From: Flavobacterium hydrophilum
GTDB lineage: Bacteria > Bacteroidota > Bacteroidia > Flavobacteriales > Flavobacteriaceae
Length of the DNA: 64,000 nt
Reading direction: 5' to 3'
Assembly (NCBI RefSeq): GCF_003202405.1
Contig: NZ_QJHL01000001.1
Coordinates: forward strand, 1,488,001 to 1,552,000
Shown: positions 8,778 to 18,892 of the stretch, piece after piece
Position numbering within the stretch: position 1 is the first letter of the stretch
Layout: each line of letters begins with the position of its first letter
Program-made: the position numbers and the translations under genes
Notes under the pieces: generated by a model
The model's database searches: none
The model's input: only the letters and a program-made list of their open reading frames with translations
What the model was told of the DNA's origin: nothing

Positions 8778-10385
8778 CTATTTGAAAGAGATGTCTTTCG
8801 GAAACATAATTTTACCTAAATCAGCATCACGGTCATACACATCCGGAAAGAAATTAATTTCTCCTTCTCTGTTAACCCAGGCCGTAAAATATCCAATATA
8901 AATAGGTATTTTTTTTGTCAGCATACAAGTAGTTTCTTTTTCACCGTTCATAGCATTATTTATTTTATCAACTGTCCAGTCAGGATAATTTTTTAACATA
9001 GCAATTGCCAATTCTTTTGCTTTCATTACATTGATACAGCCATGACTAAATATACGTTTTTCGAATGTAAATAAACTTTTGGCAGGGGAGTCGTGCAGAT
9101 AAATATCATTTGGATTAGGGAACATAAATTTAACTAATCCCAATGAGTTTTTTGGACCGGGTTTTTGTCTGACCCTTCCATTATTCCATTCCATATTATG
9201 ATCTGCCAAATAGTTTTTATCTTCAGCCATTTTCAACTTTAATTCATTATTGATGATACTCGTCGGTACATTCCAATAGGGACTAAAGACGATTCGGTCA
9301 ATCTTACCGCTAAAAATAACGGTTTTGGTTAATGGTGTTCCGATAAAAACGTTTGATACCAAATCATAATTTCCATTTCTTACATAATACAACATAAATG
9401 AGGGAATGTTAACCATAATATATTCATCACCCTTTTCAAGAGTTGGAGGAATCCATCGGCAGCGTTCCATGTTTAGCATAATTGTTTTTATGCGATTACT
9501 TATGGGTTCATTCATTTGTTTTATATGATCTTCCATTATTTTATAATTTAATGTCAGACCGTATCGTTGTTTGTATTTTAAAATTCCGGCCATTAATTCC
9601 TCATCATAAACATTGCTTTTAGAATCTTTTTGCAAATCACCAATTACGAAAAGACGCTGTCTGATTTGAGCTATAGTATTTGAAGTATCATCTGGTCGTA
9701 AATCTTTATAAGGAGAATTTATGCTGATAGGTGTCCATGTATTATTTTTTTCTATTATTCTGTACTTTTTTAAAAATTCATGTAGTTTATAATACTGGCT
9801 AAAAAGCACTTCATTATTTTTATCCATTAACCTGGGATTCATCACTATTGAATCTAATAAAGATTCATAAGATATCTTTTTCTTAGGTAAAAACCATCCG
9901 ATATCCGTTACTGTTTTTGCATCAATTCCCTCATAAACATGCTTCGCATAAATGATATACATTGAGCTAATGAATATTTCAGTATCAGATTCTGAGAATT
10001 TTTCATCAGGGTTTTCTTCATCAAAAATTTCGTCAATTTTATTTTTATAAGGTAAATTTATTTGGACACCCTCATCGCTGATCAGATTCAGTTTATGATA
10101 TAATAAATGTCCAAATTCATTGATTTCATTACCTCCATACCAAATTGATTTATATGATTTACTCTTATAAAGTGCGGTAACTTCAGTCTGATATTTTTTC
10201 AGTTCAGGATATTTTTTGAAAAAAGCAATTAAAATGGCATTGTCGATAAGCGGAGCGCTATACTTGTTGGAATTAGAAATTTCTTCAATACTATTTTTAA
10301 AAAAAGTATAATTGTTTGAAAATGTTAATGAAGAAATTAAAAAGCAAACAATAAAAAAAACTGAGCGGAGCGTAAAATTTTTCAT
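8778..10385 (-). CDS. L,D-transpeptidase (YkuD fold, YcbB/LdtD-like)
   Basis: A 535-residue secreted protein with a signal peptide (~1-23). A helical N-terminal region and a peptidoglycan-binding-like segment (~235-285) precede the YkuD catalytic domain (~320-500). The catalytic motif HGCINV gives Cys ~450. These enzymes make 3-3 cross-links in peptidoglycan or attach proteins to it, acting in the periplasm. The size and layout match the large YcbB-type enzymes. The neighbours are unrelated, so it is probably monocistronic. It ends in KDISFK and has no extra C-terminal domain. Confidence 0.88.
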   Translation of the reverse strand: MKNFTLRSVFFIVCFLISSLTFSNNYTFFKNSIEEISNSNKYSAPLIDNAILIAFFKKYPELKKYQTEVTALYKSKSYKSIWYGGNEINEFGHLLYHKLNLISDEGVQINLPYKNKIDEIFDEENPDEKFSESDTEIFISSMYIIYAKHVYEGIDAKTVTDIGWFLPKKKISYESLLDSIVMNPRLMDKNNEVLFSQYYKLHEFLKKYRIIEKNNTWTPISINSPYKDLRPDDTSNTIAQIRQRLFVIGDLQKDSKSNVYDEELMAGILKYKQRYGLTLNYKIMEDHIKQMNEPISNRIKTIMLNMERCRWIPPTLEKGDEYIMVNIPSFMLYYVRNGNYDLVSNVFIGTPLTKTVIFSGKIDRIVFSPYWNVPTSIINNELKLKMAEDKNYLADHNMEWNNGRVRQKPGPKNSLGLVKFMFPNPNDIYLHDSPAKSLFTFEKRIFSHGCINVMKAKELAIAMLKNYPDWTVDKINNAMNGEKETTCMLTKKIPIYIGYFTAWVNREGEINFFPDVYDRDADLGKIMFPKDISFK

Positions 10386-10606
10386 TTTTTTCTCTTTTAA
10401 GAATTACAATAAAAACTTATATCGTTAAAATGATTTGGGGAGTATTTTACTATATCAAATTTAAGAAAAATAAGATAATATTAGTATAATGGCAGCTATA
10501 AATAAAATACCAAATAAAGTTTACTACGGATATTATCGCACTATTAGAGGAATAAAAAACAACAATTACTAAAGAGATATAAAGTGAGCTTTATTATATT
10601 TGATAT

Positions 10607-10633
10607 AAAAAAAAAGTCTCAATCACTTGAGAC
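10607..10633 (-). terminator. Rho-independent terminator of the DUF3861-regulator operon
   Basis: On the minus strand a GTCTCAA stem, 4-base loop and TTGAGAC stem are followed by a run of nine T (plus-strand A run at 10607-10615). It lies 8 bp after the stop of the DUF3861 gene. Confidence 0.8.
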
Positions 10634-10641
10634 GTTTAACT

Positions 10642-10935
10642 TTATAAGCTTTTCAACTTTTTCATGAAGACAGGAAACACTTGATTTATTTCATCAAAAA
10701 GAGGATTCTTTCGATGTTTTAGTTTTATCTCCCCAAATAATTTTAAGCCCAGAGCAAATTGTGTTGCTTCAGATTCATTGTCAAATAATTTTTTAGCTTT
10801 TATTCTTTCTATAATGCTAAAAATTTCATCGTGGTTTTCAAATTCAATTCCAAGTTCTTTTGCGGGCTTTGTTTCGCCGTTTGCATATTCTTTTAGACTT
10901 AATGTGAGATAATATTTATTTGATCTTTTTTCCAT
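10642..10935 (-). CDS. DUF3861 family small protein
   Basis: A 97-residue cytoplasmic protein. It carries the family pattern I recall for DUF3861: a YxLTL strand at the start, an FENHDEIFSIIERIKAK segment, then ALGLKLFGEIKLKHRKNPLF and a C-terminal FMKKLKSL. The function of the family is unknown. It starts 15 bp after the LytTR regulator gene ends, on the same strand, and shares its terminator, so it is probably the last gene of the sensor-regulator operon. Confidence 0.75.
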   Translation of the reverse strand: MEKRSNKYYLTLSLKEYANGETKPAKELGIEFENHDEIFSIIERIKAKKLFDNESEATQFALGLKLFGEIKLKHRKNPLFDEINQVFPVFMKKLKSL

Positions 10936-10950
10936 TTTATTTAATTATAA

Positions 10951-11679
10951 TTATTTAAGCCATTTTTCAACAATGGTTCTAAATGCTTCTTTGTATTGTT
11001 CACCAACCGTAATTTCAGTTTTTCCAATAAAGATGGAGTTTTTACTGATCGCATTTATTTTATCAAGTGAAACGATAAATGACCGGTGAATTCTCATAAA
11101 TTTCGCCGAGGGTAATTTTTCTTCTAATGCTTTTAATGAAATCAGGGAGAGAACAGGTTTTTGAGAATCAATAAGATGCACTCTTACATAGTCTTTTAAG
11201 CTTTCGATATATAAAACATCTTTCAGTGAAATTCGTACCCATTGATATTCAACTTTTAAGAAAAAAAACTCATCATCTGCAGCAATGGGCTGGTAGTGAT
11301 TTGAAGCTTCTTCACTTATTTGAAGCACTTTGTTGGCAGCACGTAAAAATTCTTCGTAACTAAAAGGTTTTAAAAGATAATCGACTGCATTAACCTTATA
11401 ACCTTCTATTGCATAATGATTGTATGCGGTTGTAAAAACTATTTTTGGTGTTGACCCTTGATGTTCCTGTAAAAGTCTGGCCAGTTCCATTCCGGTAAGA
11501 TTGGGCATATTAATGTCCAGGAAGACAAGGTCCGGCTGTTTTTCTTTAATCAAACTCATTGCTTCAACAGCATTATCACAGCTTGCTGTCAATTCCAGAA
11601 ATGGCGTCTGTCCAATAAAGGTTTCGACCAGTTTTAAAGCGAGTGGTTCATCATCGACGGCTATACATTTTAATACCAT
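10951..11679 (-). CDS. LytTR-family response regulator (next to the RND operon)
   Basis: A 242-residue protein with a receiver domain (~3-120, acidic pair at D9-D10, phospho-acceptor Asp ~55 in VFLDINMP, Lys ~103 in LLKP) and a LytTR DNA-binding domain (~140-240, with FMRIHRSFIV). Receiver-LytTR proteins are DNA-binding partners of LytS-type kinases. The kinase gene lies immediately upstream with a 2-bp gap, so the two are co-transcribed. The pair diverges from the RND efflux operon at 12993, which makes that operon a natural target, though this is inference. Confidence 0.93.
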   Translation of the reverse strand: MVLKCIAVDDEPLALKLVETFIGQTPFLELTASCDNAVEAMSLIKEKQPDLVFLDINMPNLTGMELARLLQEHQGSTPKIVFTTAYNHYAIEGYKVNAVDYLLKPFSYEEFLRAANKVLQISEEASNHYQPIAADDEFFFLKVEYQWVRISLKDVLYIESLKDYVRVHLIDSQKPVLSLISLKALEEKLPSAKFMRIHRSFIVSLDKINAISKNSIFIGKTEITVGEQYKEAFRTIVEKWLK

Positions 11680-11681
11680 GA

Positions 11682-12749
11682 TTATGCTAAATTTATTTTC
11701 AGTTTTACATTGTATTTACCATTTTGGGCAATACCGGCTTCTAAAGTATGTTTGTGCGGATAAATTAAGTGAAGTCTTCTTTTAGTATTGGTTAAACCAA
11801 TTCCGCCTACATCTGATACAGCAGATTTTTCGAAATACGTATTCTCTACCTCAAATTCAAGATTGCTTCCATTTTGTCTGAGTTTGATATAAATTTCACT
11901 TTTGTCAGTTGCATGAATTCCGTGTTTAAAAGCATTTTCTACTAAAGGTAATAATAACATCGGAACAATTGGGTAATCGTGTATTTTTTCGGGAATGTCT
12001 GTTGTAATTGTTAGTTTGCTATTGGCACGAAGTTTCATAAGGGCGATAAAGTCCTTCATAAAATCAGCTTCTTTAAGCAATGTGGTTGTTTCTTCTGTAC
12101 TGTAAAGGAGATATCGCATCATTCGGCTTAAAGTATGAAGCGCATTTCTGGAATCTTCGATATCAGTATAAGTAAGCGAATAAATACTGTTTAGGGAATT
12201 GAAGAAAAAGTGCGGATTAATCTGTGCTTTAAGCATAGCCAGTTCTGCTACTGTTTTATCTTGTTCCAGTTTTTGTTTATGCTGTGCGGCTTTTTGCCAG
12301 TATTGTAACATCGCCCAGCTCGTGCTGATTCCTAAAACCAATAAAGTGAGCATTAAAACATAATTGTCAAAATAAGGATTTCGGTATTTTTTAAAACCTA
12401 AAACCAAACTGACTTTGGCATGAAGATCTGTTTGTGAAGTATAACAATAAGCAATAACCTGCATCACAAAAACCGTAAGAAAAGCCCAGACTAAAAACGG
12501 AGAAGTATTGTCTTTTATAATGGTTTTTGGAACTATGATTTTGGCATTAGAATAAAAAATGATGATGAGTAAAATCAATACAATAATCTGCCAAAGCCAA
12601 AATACTCCCGGAAGAATTACATTCCACGCTAAAGGGATATAAAACAGCATAATAAAACCTAATAGCAGCCAGCTCAAGATATGAAGTCCGGTAAAATAAT
12701 AAGGTCTGTATAGGTTTGATGCCATGATAAATTTGTTATTTAGGGACAA
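11682..12749 (-). CDS. LytS/YehU-type sensor histidine kinase
   Basis: A 355-residue protein with four hydrophobic helices in the first ~150 residues and then the His_kinase domain with the QINPHFFFNSLNS motif (phospho-acceptor His ~180). The C-terminal ATPase part has the N-box ENAFKHGI (~270) and a GIGLTNTKRRL loop. An alternative start lies eight codons in (MASNLY), which would leave the membrane part intact. It forms an operon with the LytTR regulator and DUF3861 gene. The short loops between helices suggest a membrane or lipophilic signal rather than a large periplasmic ligand. Confidence 0.92.
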   Translation of the reverse strand: MSLNNKFIMASNLYRPYYFTGLHILSWLLLGFIMLFYIPLAWNVILPGVFWLWQIIVLILLIIIFYSNAKIIVPKTIIKDNTSPFLVWAFLTVFVMQVIAYCYTSQTDLHAKVSLVLGFKKYRNPYFDNYVLMLTLLVLGISTSWAMLQYWQKAAQHKQKLEQDKTVAELAMLKAQINPHFFFNSLNSIYSLTYTDIEDSRNALHTLSRMMRYLLYSTEETTTLLKEADFMKDFIALMKLRANSKLTITTDIPEKIHDYPIVPMLLLPLVENAFKHGIHATDKSEIYIKLRQNGSNLEFEVENTYFEKSAVSDVGGIGLTNTKRRLHLIYPHKHTLEAGIAQNGKYNVKLKINLA

Positions 12750-12825
12750 TATTACATTTTATTTAAATACAATTCCGGACCAATCGCTCAAAATCGGTTT
12801 GGAGTCCTTAAAAACCATTTCAGAG

Positions 12826-12877
12826 CCGATAAGACTAGAATTAAACACTTGTTTAATTTATTAAAAATACTCATCGG
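12826..12877. promoter_or_regulatory. Nested dyad in the shared kinase/RND promoter region
   Basis: AATTAAAC and GTTTAATT (12839-12846 and 12851-12858) form a dyad, flanked by CCGAT (12826) and ATCGG (12873). It lies in the 243-bp spacer between the divergent kinase and efflux operons and may be an operator; no factor can be assigned. Confidence 0.3.
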
Positions 12878-12992
12878 GTCTCAGGTTGTCTCTATCGATT
12901 ATCTTTTGCTGTTCGTCTATTTGAAAAATTTTGCCTGAACTGTTTTAGTTACTTTGTTCCTTAATAAATAGATAATCTCATATTTCATCAAA

Positions 12993-14153
12993 ATGAATAA
13001 GCAATCTTTTTTAAGCATTCTTGCTGCATCTGTTATCATCGCTTCATGCGGAAATAAAAATGATAAATCTGCTCAGGCTGGTGGCGCTCCACAAGTTAAG
13101 GAATATAAAACGTTGACTTTAGAGTCTAAATCAGCAACCTTATACACTGATTTCCCTGCCACTATTCAGGGACAGCAAAATATAGAAATTCGTCCAAGAG
13201 TAGAAGGTTACATAGATAAGATATTTGTAGATGAAGGTGCTGTTGTAAAAGCAGGACAGCCTTTATTTAAAATCAGTGCACCGGAATATGAGCAGGCAGT
13301 TCGTACCGCTTCTGCAAGCATAAAAAGCGCTCAGGCAGAAGTAAGTACAGCAAAATTGGCTGTGAATAAAGTTAAGCCTTTAGTAGACAAAGGAATCATC
13401 AGTAAATATGAGCTGGAATCTGCGCAATATACTTATGAGTCTGCAATGGCAAGTTTAGCTCAGGCCAATGCAGCTTTAGTCAATGCCAGAGTTAATTTAG
13501 GATATACAACGGTTACAAGTCCTGTGAGTGGGGTTGTCGGTTCAATACCTTTCCGTTTAGGAAGTTTGGTAAGTTCAAATACTACTGAACCAATGACAAC
13601 CGTTTCGAGCATCGGAAATGTATATGCCTATTTTGCTTTGAATGAAAAAATGCTCCTAAACTTTACTCAGGAAAACTCCGGAGCATCAATAGCACAAAAA
13701 ATAAAAAAAATGCCTGAAGTAACTTTAGTACTTTCTGATGGAACTACTTATGACGAAAAGGGAAGGATTGAAACCGTAAACGGATTAATTAATACAGAAA
13801 CCGGTACAGTAAATATCAGAGCGCGTTTTCCTAATCCAAAAGGAATTATCAGAAGCGGAAGCAGTACCACTGTGAGGATTCCAAATGTAATTAAAGAAGG
13901 AATCATTGTTCCGCAGAGTGCCACATTCGAATTACAGGATAAAATTTTTGCAGTTACAGTGGGTAAAGACGGAAAAACGAAAAACGTCAATATTACCAAA
14001 CTTGAAAATACAGCGGGCAATTATTATGTGGTAACAAGCGGATTAAAAACCGGAGATCAAATTGTGCTTGAAGGAGTTGCTTCACTTAAGGACGGATCTG
14101 AAATTAAAGCGAATAATGTGAGTGCAGAAACAGTTTATGCCGATTTAAAATAA
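12993..14153 (+). CDS. RND efflux periplasmic adaptor (AcrA/MexA-like lipoprotein)
   Basis: A 386-residue membrane-fusion protein. It begins with a lipoprotein signal (IIASC, Cys ~19), then a lipoyl/barrel-sandwich hybrid split by a helical hairpin (~60-190, EIRPRVEGYIDKIFVDEGAVVKAG half-motif), a beta barrel and a membrane-proximal domain. It links the inner-membrane RND pump to the outer-membrane channel. The pump gene follows after 6 bp and the channel gene after that. Its promoter faces the LytS/LytTR operon. Confidence 0.95.
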   Translation: MNKQSFLSILAASVIIASCGNKNDKSAQAGGAPQVKEYKTLTLESKSATLYTDFPATIQGQQNIEIRPRVEGYIDKIFVDEGAVVKAGQPLFKISAPEYEQAVRTASASIKSAQAEVSTAKLAVNKVKPLVDKGIISKYELESAQYTYESAMASLAQANAALVNARVNLGYTTVTSPVSGVVGSIPFRLGSLVSSNTTEPMTTVSSIGNVYAYFALNEKMLLNFTQENSGASIAQKIKKMPEVTLVLSDGTTYDEKGRIETVNGLINTETGTVNIRARFPNPKGIIRSGSSTTVRIPNVIKEGIIVPQSATFELQDKIFAVTVGKDGKTKNVNITKLENTAGNYYVVTSGLKTGDQIVLEGVASLKDGSEIKANNVSAETVYADLK

Positions 14154-14159
14154 GAAAAA

Positions 14160-17100
14160 ATGTTTAAAATATTTATACAAAGACCTGTTCTTTCGACAGT
14201 AATATCTGTTATTATTGTCATTCTGGGCGTTTTAGGCCTTGTTGAGCTGCCTATTTCCCAATATCCGGATATTGCTCCCCCTACGGTAAATGTTTCAGCA
14301 AGTTATACGGGTGCCAATGCAGATGTGGTTTTGAAAAGTATTGTGATTCCGCTGGAAGAGCAAATTAATGGTGTAGAAAACATGACTTACATGACATCTA
14401 CAGCAACCAATGATGGAAACGCTTCTATCAAAATTTATTTTAAAGTAGGAACAAATCCTGATTTAGCAGCGGTAAACGTTCAGAACAGGGTTTCGAGAGC
14501 GACCAGTTTATTACCTGTAGAGGTAACTCAGGCAGGTGTTACGGTAACCAAGAGTCAGAGTAGTAACTTGTTGATTTTCTCTTTATACAGCGATGATAAG
14601 GCTTATGATCAGACTTTCCTTCAAAATTATGCTAAAATCAATCTTGTGCCTCAGATTCAGCGTGTCGTTGGTGTGGGGGATGTAACTGTTTTTGGTGCCA
14701 AAGATTATTCGATGAGAATCTGGTTGAAACCAGACGTAATGCAGCAATACAAACTGATTCCAAGTGATATTTCGGCAGCTTTGGCTGAGCAAAATATTGA
14801 AGCAGCACCAGGTAAATTTGGTGAAAACGGAAATCAGGCTTTTCAATATGTAATTAAATACAAAGGACGTTTGGCCAGCGAAAAAGAGTTTGGTGATATT
14901 ATCATTAAATCGGTTGGAAACGGACAAATGTTACGATTAAAAGATGTAGCAAAAGTAGAATTAGGATCTCTAAGTTACGCTTCTACCATTAAAACAAACG
15001 GTGTAGAATCTGCGGCAATGGCCATCAGCCAGACGCCGGGTTCGAATGCACGTGATGTAATCATCAATTCTAAAAAACTGATTGAAGAAGCAGCAAAGAA
15101 TTTTCCAAAAGGGATGAAATATACCATTATGGTGGATGTTAACGAAAACCTGGATGCTTCTATCGAAAAAGTAATTCATACATTGATTGAAGCTTTTATT
15201 CTGGTTTTCATAGTAGTATTTATATTCCTTCAGGATTTTAGGTCGACATTAATTCCGGCCATTGCGGTTCCGGTTGCGATTGTGGGTACGTTTTTCTTCC
15301 TGAATTTATTCGGATTTACGATCAACTTATTAACGCTTTTTGCGATGGTTCTGGCTATTGGTATTGTCGTCGATGACGCGATTGTGGTTGTGGAGGCAGT
15401 ACACGCCAAACTCGATCACGGTTATAAATCAGCTAAAAAAGCGACGATTCATGCGATGGACGAAATTTCGGGTGCGATTATTTCGATTACGCTTGTAATG
15501 GCTGCAGTATTTATTCCGGTAACGTTTATTACAGGATCTACAGGGGTTTTCTACAAACAGTTTGGTATTACGTTGGCAGTTGCGATTATTCTTTCGGCAG
15601 TAAATGCATTGACTTTAAGTCCTGCTTTGTGTGCTTTATTATTAAAACCTCATGCAGATGATCACAAACACAAAAGTTTTCTGCAAAGATTTTACACTTC
15701 TTTTAACGTTGCTTTTGACAATGTAACAGGAAGATACAAACGTTCGGTTGAATTTCTTTCCTTTAAAAAATGGATTGTTTTAGCCTCAATTTTGATTGCT
15801 GGTCTTGCTTTATTTTATATGATGAAAACAACTCCATCAGCTTTCGTACCTGCGGAAGATCAGGGAACTGTTTTCGCCAATATTAGTTTGCCACCGTCAG
15901 CTTCTATGGAACGTTCTGACGTAATTGCTAAAAGAGTAGATAGCATTGCCAAAACGATTCCGGGTGTAAAAAATACGCTTCGTATTGTGGGACAGAATTT
16001 TACAGCAGGAGCGGGTAGTGCTTACAGTATGGTAATTGTAAAATTGAAACCCTGGGGGGAACGTGATTTGAGTGTTGACGATGTTATCGGACAGCTTTTT
16101 GCTAAAACAAGCGGTATTCGCGAAGCCAGTATTTTCTTTATTTCACCGCCGACTATTCAGGGTTTCGGGCAAAGTGGCGGATTCGAATTTCAATTACAGG
16201 ATAAAGGAGGTCATACAACGGCTGAATTCTTTAAAGTAAATCAGGAATTTTTAGCCAAATTAGCCGAGCGTCCGGAAATTCAATATGCAACAACACCTTT
16301 TAATCCAGGTTTCCCGCAATATATGATGGATGTGAATCTGGCAAAAGCCAAAGATGCCGGAGTTTCTGTAAATACTATTTTATCTACAATGCAAGGATAT
16401 TATGGAGGATTGTATGCTTCTAACTTTAACAAATTCGGAAAACAATATCGCGTAATGGTTCAGGCAGCTCCTGAATTTAGAGCGAATACAGAAGGTTTAA
16501 ATAAAATCTTTGTTCGTAACAGCGCAGGAACAATGGCGCCAATTACAGAGTTTGTAAAAATGACAAGGGTTTTTGGACCAGAATCGATTTCGAGATTTAA
16601 CTTATTTACGTCGATTTCTATTACAGGAGCTCCCAATCCGGGATTTAGTTCCGGAGATGCCATTAAAGCAATTCAGGAAGTGGCTGCAGAGAATCTTCCG
16701 GCAGGTTATGGATATGAATTCTCAGGGTTAACGCGTGAGGAATTAGCTTCTGGAGGTGAAACGATTTTTATTTTCATTCTGTGTTTGGTTTTCGTGTATT
16801 TCTTGTTGAGTGCACAGTATGAAAGTTATATTCTTCCATTTGCGGTATTATTCTCAATTCCGTTTGGATTGGCAGGAGCGTATTTGTTCTCGATTATTTT
16901 CAAATTGAATAGTAACATTTATCTCCAGATTTCCTTAATCATGCTGATCGGACTTTTAGCGAAGAATGGTATTTTGATTGTCGAATTTGCCTTAGACAGA
17001 AGACGAAAAGGTCTGCCAATTGTACAAGCTGCAATTGAAGGTGCGGTAGCGCGTTTGAGACCAATTTTAATGACTTCTTTCGCTTTTATTTTGGGGTTAG

Positions 17101-17327
17101 TTCCGTTAATGTTTGCTACTGGTGCAGGAGCTGTAGGAAATAAATCGATTGGTACAGGAGCTGTAGGAGGAATGTTGATTGGAACCATTTTGGGAGTATT
17201 CGTTATTCCGGTATTGTTTATCATTTTCCAGACTTTACAGGAAAAAGTAAGTGGGCCAGCCAAAGAAAATTACGATGACGAAGATGATGAGGACGAAATA
17301 CAATTAATAGAAGCTCATAAAGAGTAA
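14160..17327 (+). CDS. RND multidrug efflux pump (AcrB/HAE1 family)
   Basis: A 1055-residue inner-membrane transporter of standard length. It has one N-terminal membrane helix, a large periplasmic loop, helices 2-6 at ~335-535, a second periplasmic loop and helices 8-12. Helix 4 holds the GIVVDDAIVVVE motif with the paired proton-relay aspartates, and helix 10 carries the matching AKNGILIVEFA segment with the key Lys. Together these place it in the hydrophobe/amphiphile efflux family, driven by protons and exporting drugs, dyes or bile-like compounds. The tail is strongly acidic (DDEDDEDE). It is the middle gene of a three-gene efflux operon. Confidence 0.97.
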   Translation: MFKIFIQRPVLSTVISVIIVILGVLGLVELPISQYPDIAPPTVNVSASYTGANADVVLKSIVIPLEEQINGVENMTYMTSTATNDGNASIKIYFKVGTNPDLAAVNVQNRVSRATSLLPVEVTQAGVTVTKSQSSNLLIFSLYSDDKAYDQTFLQNYAKINLVPQIQRVVGVGDVTVFGAKDYSMRIWLKPDVMQQYKLIPSDISAALAEQNIEAAPGKFGENGNQAFQYVIKYKGRLASEKEFGDIIIKSVGNGQMLRLKDVAKVELGSLSYASTIKTNGVESAAMAISQTPGSNARDVIINSKKLIEEAAKNFPKGMKYTIMVDVNENLDASIEKVIHTLIEAFILVFIVVFIFLQDFRSTLIPAIAVPVAIVGTFFFLNLFGFTINLLTLFAMVLAIGIVVDDAIVVVEAVHAKLDHGYKSAKKATIHAMDEISGAIISITLVMAAVFIPVTFITGSTGVFYKQFGITLAVAIILSAVNALTLSPALCALLLKPHADDHKHKSFLQRFYTSFNVAFDNVTGRYKRSVEFLSFKKWIVLASILIAGLALFYMMKTTPSAFVPAEDQGTVFANISLPPSASMERSDVIAKRVDSIAKTIPGVKNTLRIVGQNFTAGAGSAYSMVIVKLKPWGERDLSVDDVIGQLFAKTSGIREASIFFISPPTIQGFGQSGGFEFQLQDKGGHTTAEFFKVNQEFLAKLAERPEIQYATTPFNPGFPQYMMDVNLAKAKDAGVSVNTILSTMQGYYGGLYASNFNKFGKQYRVMVQAAPEFRANTEGLNKIFVRNSAGTMAPITEFVKMTRVFGPESISRFNLFTSISITGAPNPGFSSGDAIKAIQEVAAENLPAGYGYEFSGLTREELASGGETIFIFILCLVFVYFLLSAQYESYILPFAVLFSIPFGLAGAYLFSIIFKLNSNIYLQISLIMLIGLLAKNGILIVEFALDRRRKGLPIVQAAIEGAVARLRPILMTSFAFILGLVPLMFATGAGAVGNKSIGTGAVGGMLIGTILGVFVIPVLFIIFQTLQEKVSGPAKENYDDEDDEDEIQLIEAHKE

Positions 17328-17345
17328 TAATTTAATTTAGAAGAA

Positions 17346-18752
17346 ATGAATCATAGTTCAAATAAATATATTTTACTGGTATTGGCAGCGGCGCTTTTGA
17401 GTGCGTGCTCCATTACCAAAAAGTACGAACGCCCCACAACTTTAAAAACGGATCAATTGTATCGTGATCAGGCTTCCGCCGATTCTACTACAATTGCCAA
17501 TATGCCCTGGCAAAGTGTTTTTAAGGACGAAAAACTAAACGCCTTAATTCAAAAAGGATTGGATCAGAACCTGAACCTGAAAAATGCTATTGAAAATATT
17601 GTTCAGGCTCGTGCTTCATTACGTCAAAGTAAATTAGCATATTATCCAACATTAAATCTGGATGCAAATGCAACTCACAATAAACAATCAGAAGCAGGAC
17701 TGAATTTTCCGGCCGGGATCAATATCAATACGCTAACGACGACTTATAAATTAGGTCTAAGTACTTCCTGGGAAGCTGATATCTGGGGAAAATTAAGCAG
17801 TTCTAAAAGAGCGGCTTTAGCGACTTATTTAGCTACAGATGCAGCCAAACAAGCAGTTCAGACACAACTGATCGCTGATATTGCCAATAACTATTTTTTA
17901 TTACTGGCTTATGATAAGCAATTGGTTATTACGCAGGAAACTTTAGAAAGCCGTATCAAAAATGTTGAAACAATCAAAGCTTTAAAAGAAGGTGCTATCG
18001 TTACAGGTGCAGCTGTTGTACAAAGTGAAGCCAATCAGCATGCAGCAGAAGTTTTGATTCCGGATTTAAAACAAAGTATTCGTGAAACCGAAAATACACT
18101 TAATATTTTACTTGGCCAGGCGCCGGGACCAATTGAAAGAGGAACTTTAGAAAATCAGTCCATTCCTGAAAATTTAGCACTGGGTTTGCCATCACAATTG
18201 CTTCAAAATCGTCCTGATGTCCGTCAGGCAGAATTTAATTTCAGAAACGCTTTTGAAACGACCAATATGGCTAAAACTTATTTTTATCCGAGTTTGACAT
18301 TAACAGCAAGTGGCGGATTTTCGAATTTGGAATTGAAGGACTTTTTTACCAATTCAGTTTTTTATTCCATAATTGGCGGTTTGACTCAGCCAATTTTTAA
18401 TCAGGGACTTAATAAAATGAGACTGACAACAGCTCAGTCCCAGCAATTACAGGCTTATAATAATTTTCAGCAAAGCCTTTTAACAGCAGGTCAGGAGGTG
18501 TCGAATGCTTTATATGCCTATCAGATGGCAGTTGAAAAACAAGAATCAAGAGAAAAACAAATCGAATCTTTGGTGAAGGCAGTTGATTTTACTCAGCAGC
18601 TTTTAGAGTACAGTTCGGCTACCAATTATACAGACGTATTGACGTCAGAACAGAATTTATTAGCTGCTCAATTGAGTGGTATCAATGATAATTTACAAAA
18701 ATTACAAGCAGTTGTTGATTTGTATCGTGCTTTGGGTGGTGGCTGGAAATAA
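17346..18752 (+). CDS. Outer-membrane efflux lipoprotein (NodT/OprM family)
   Basis: A 468-residue TolC-fold protein with a lipoprotein signal (LLSACSI, Cys ~21). Two copies of the outer-membrane-factor repeat give the alpha-helical barrel, with typical motifs such as LLQNRPDVRQAE (~285) and LTQPIFNQG. It provides the exit duct for the pump encoded 18 bp upstream. A strong terminator follows, so this closes the operon. A second, different TolC-like gene occurs at 56002 in the peptide-export locus. Confidence 0.95.
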   Translation: MNHSSNKYILLVLAAALLSACSITKKYERPTTLKTDQLYRDQASADSTTIANMPWQSVFKDEKLNALIQKGLDQNLNLKNAIENIVQARASLRQSKLAYYPTLNLDANATHNKQSEAGLNFPAGININTLTTTYKLGLSTSWEADIWGKLSSSKRAALATYLATDAAKQAVQTQLIADIANNYFLLLAYDKQLVITQETLESRIKNVETIKALKEGAIVTGAAVVQSEANQHAAEVLIPDLKQSIRETENTLNILLGQAPGPIERGTLENQSIPENLALGLPSQLLQNRPDVRQAEFNFRNAFETTNMAKTYFYPSLTLTASGGFSNLELKDFFTNSVFYSIIGGLTQPIFNQGLNKMRLTTAQSQQLQAYNNFQQSLLTAGQEVSNALYAYQMAVEKQESREKQIESLVKAVDFTQQLLEYSSATNYTDVLTSEQNLLAAQLSGINDNLQKLQAVVDLYRALGGGWK

Positions 18753-18794
18753 AATTTCAGATCATTATGTTTAATTGAAATTGTTAAAATGAAT

Positions 18795-18822
18795 AGCGCC
18801 TCAGCATTTGGGGCGCTTTTTT
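18795..18822 (+). terminator. Rho-independent terminator of the RND operon
   Basis: Arms AGCGCCTC (18795-18802) and GGGGCGCT (18810-18817), with one G-U pair, are followed by a run of six T. It lies 42 bp after the channel gene. Confidence 0.9.
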
Positions 18823-18892
18823 ATTTAGTAATCTGTGTATCTTTGTTGAATCTGTTACTCTCCAGATAAATATTCTAATGAAAATAACTGCC

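Noticed and set aside
16919..17263. 114-codon antisense frame in the RND pump gene
   Set aside because: It is opposite to conserved membrane helices of the pump; its Pro/Ile/Ala-rich sequence is the complement of helix codons.
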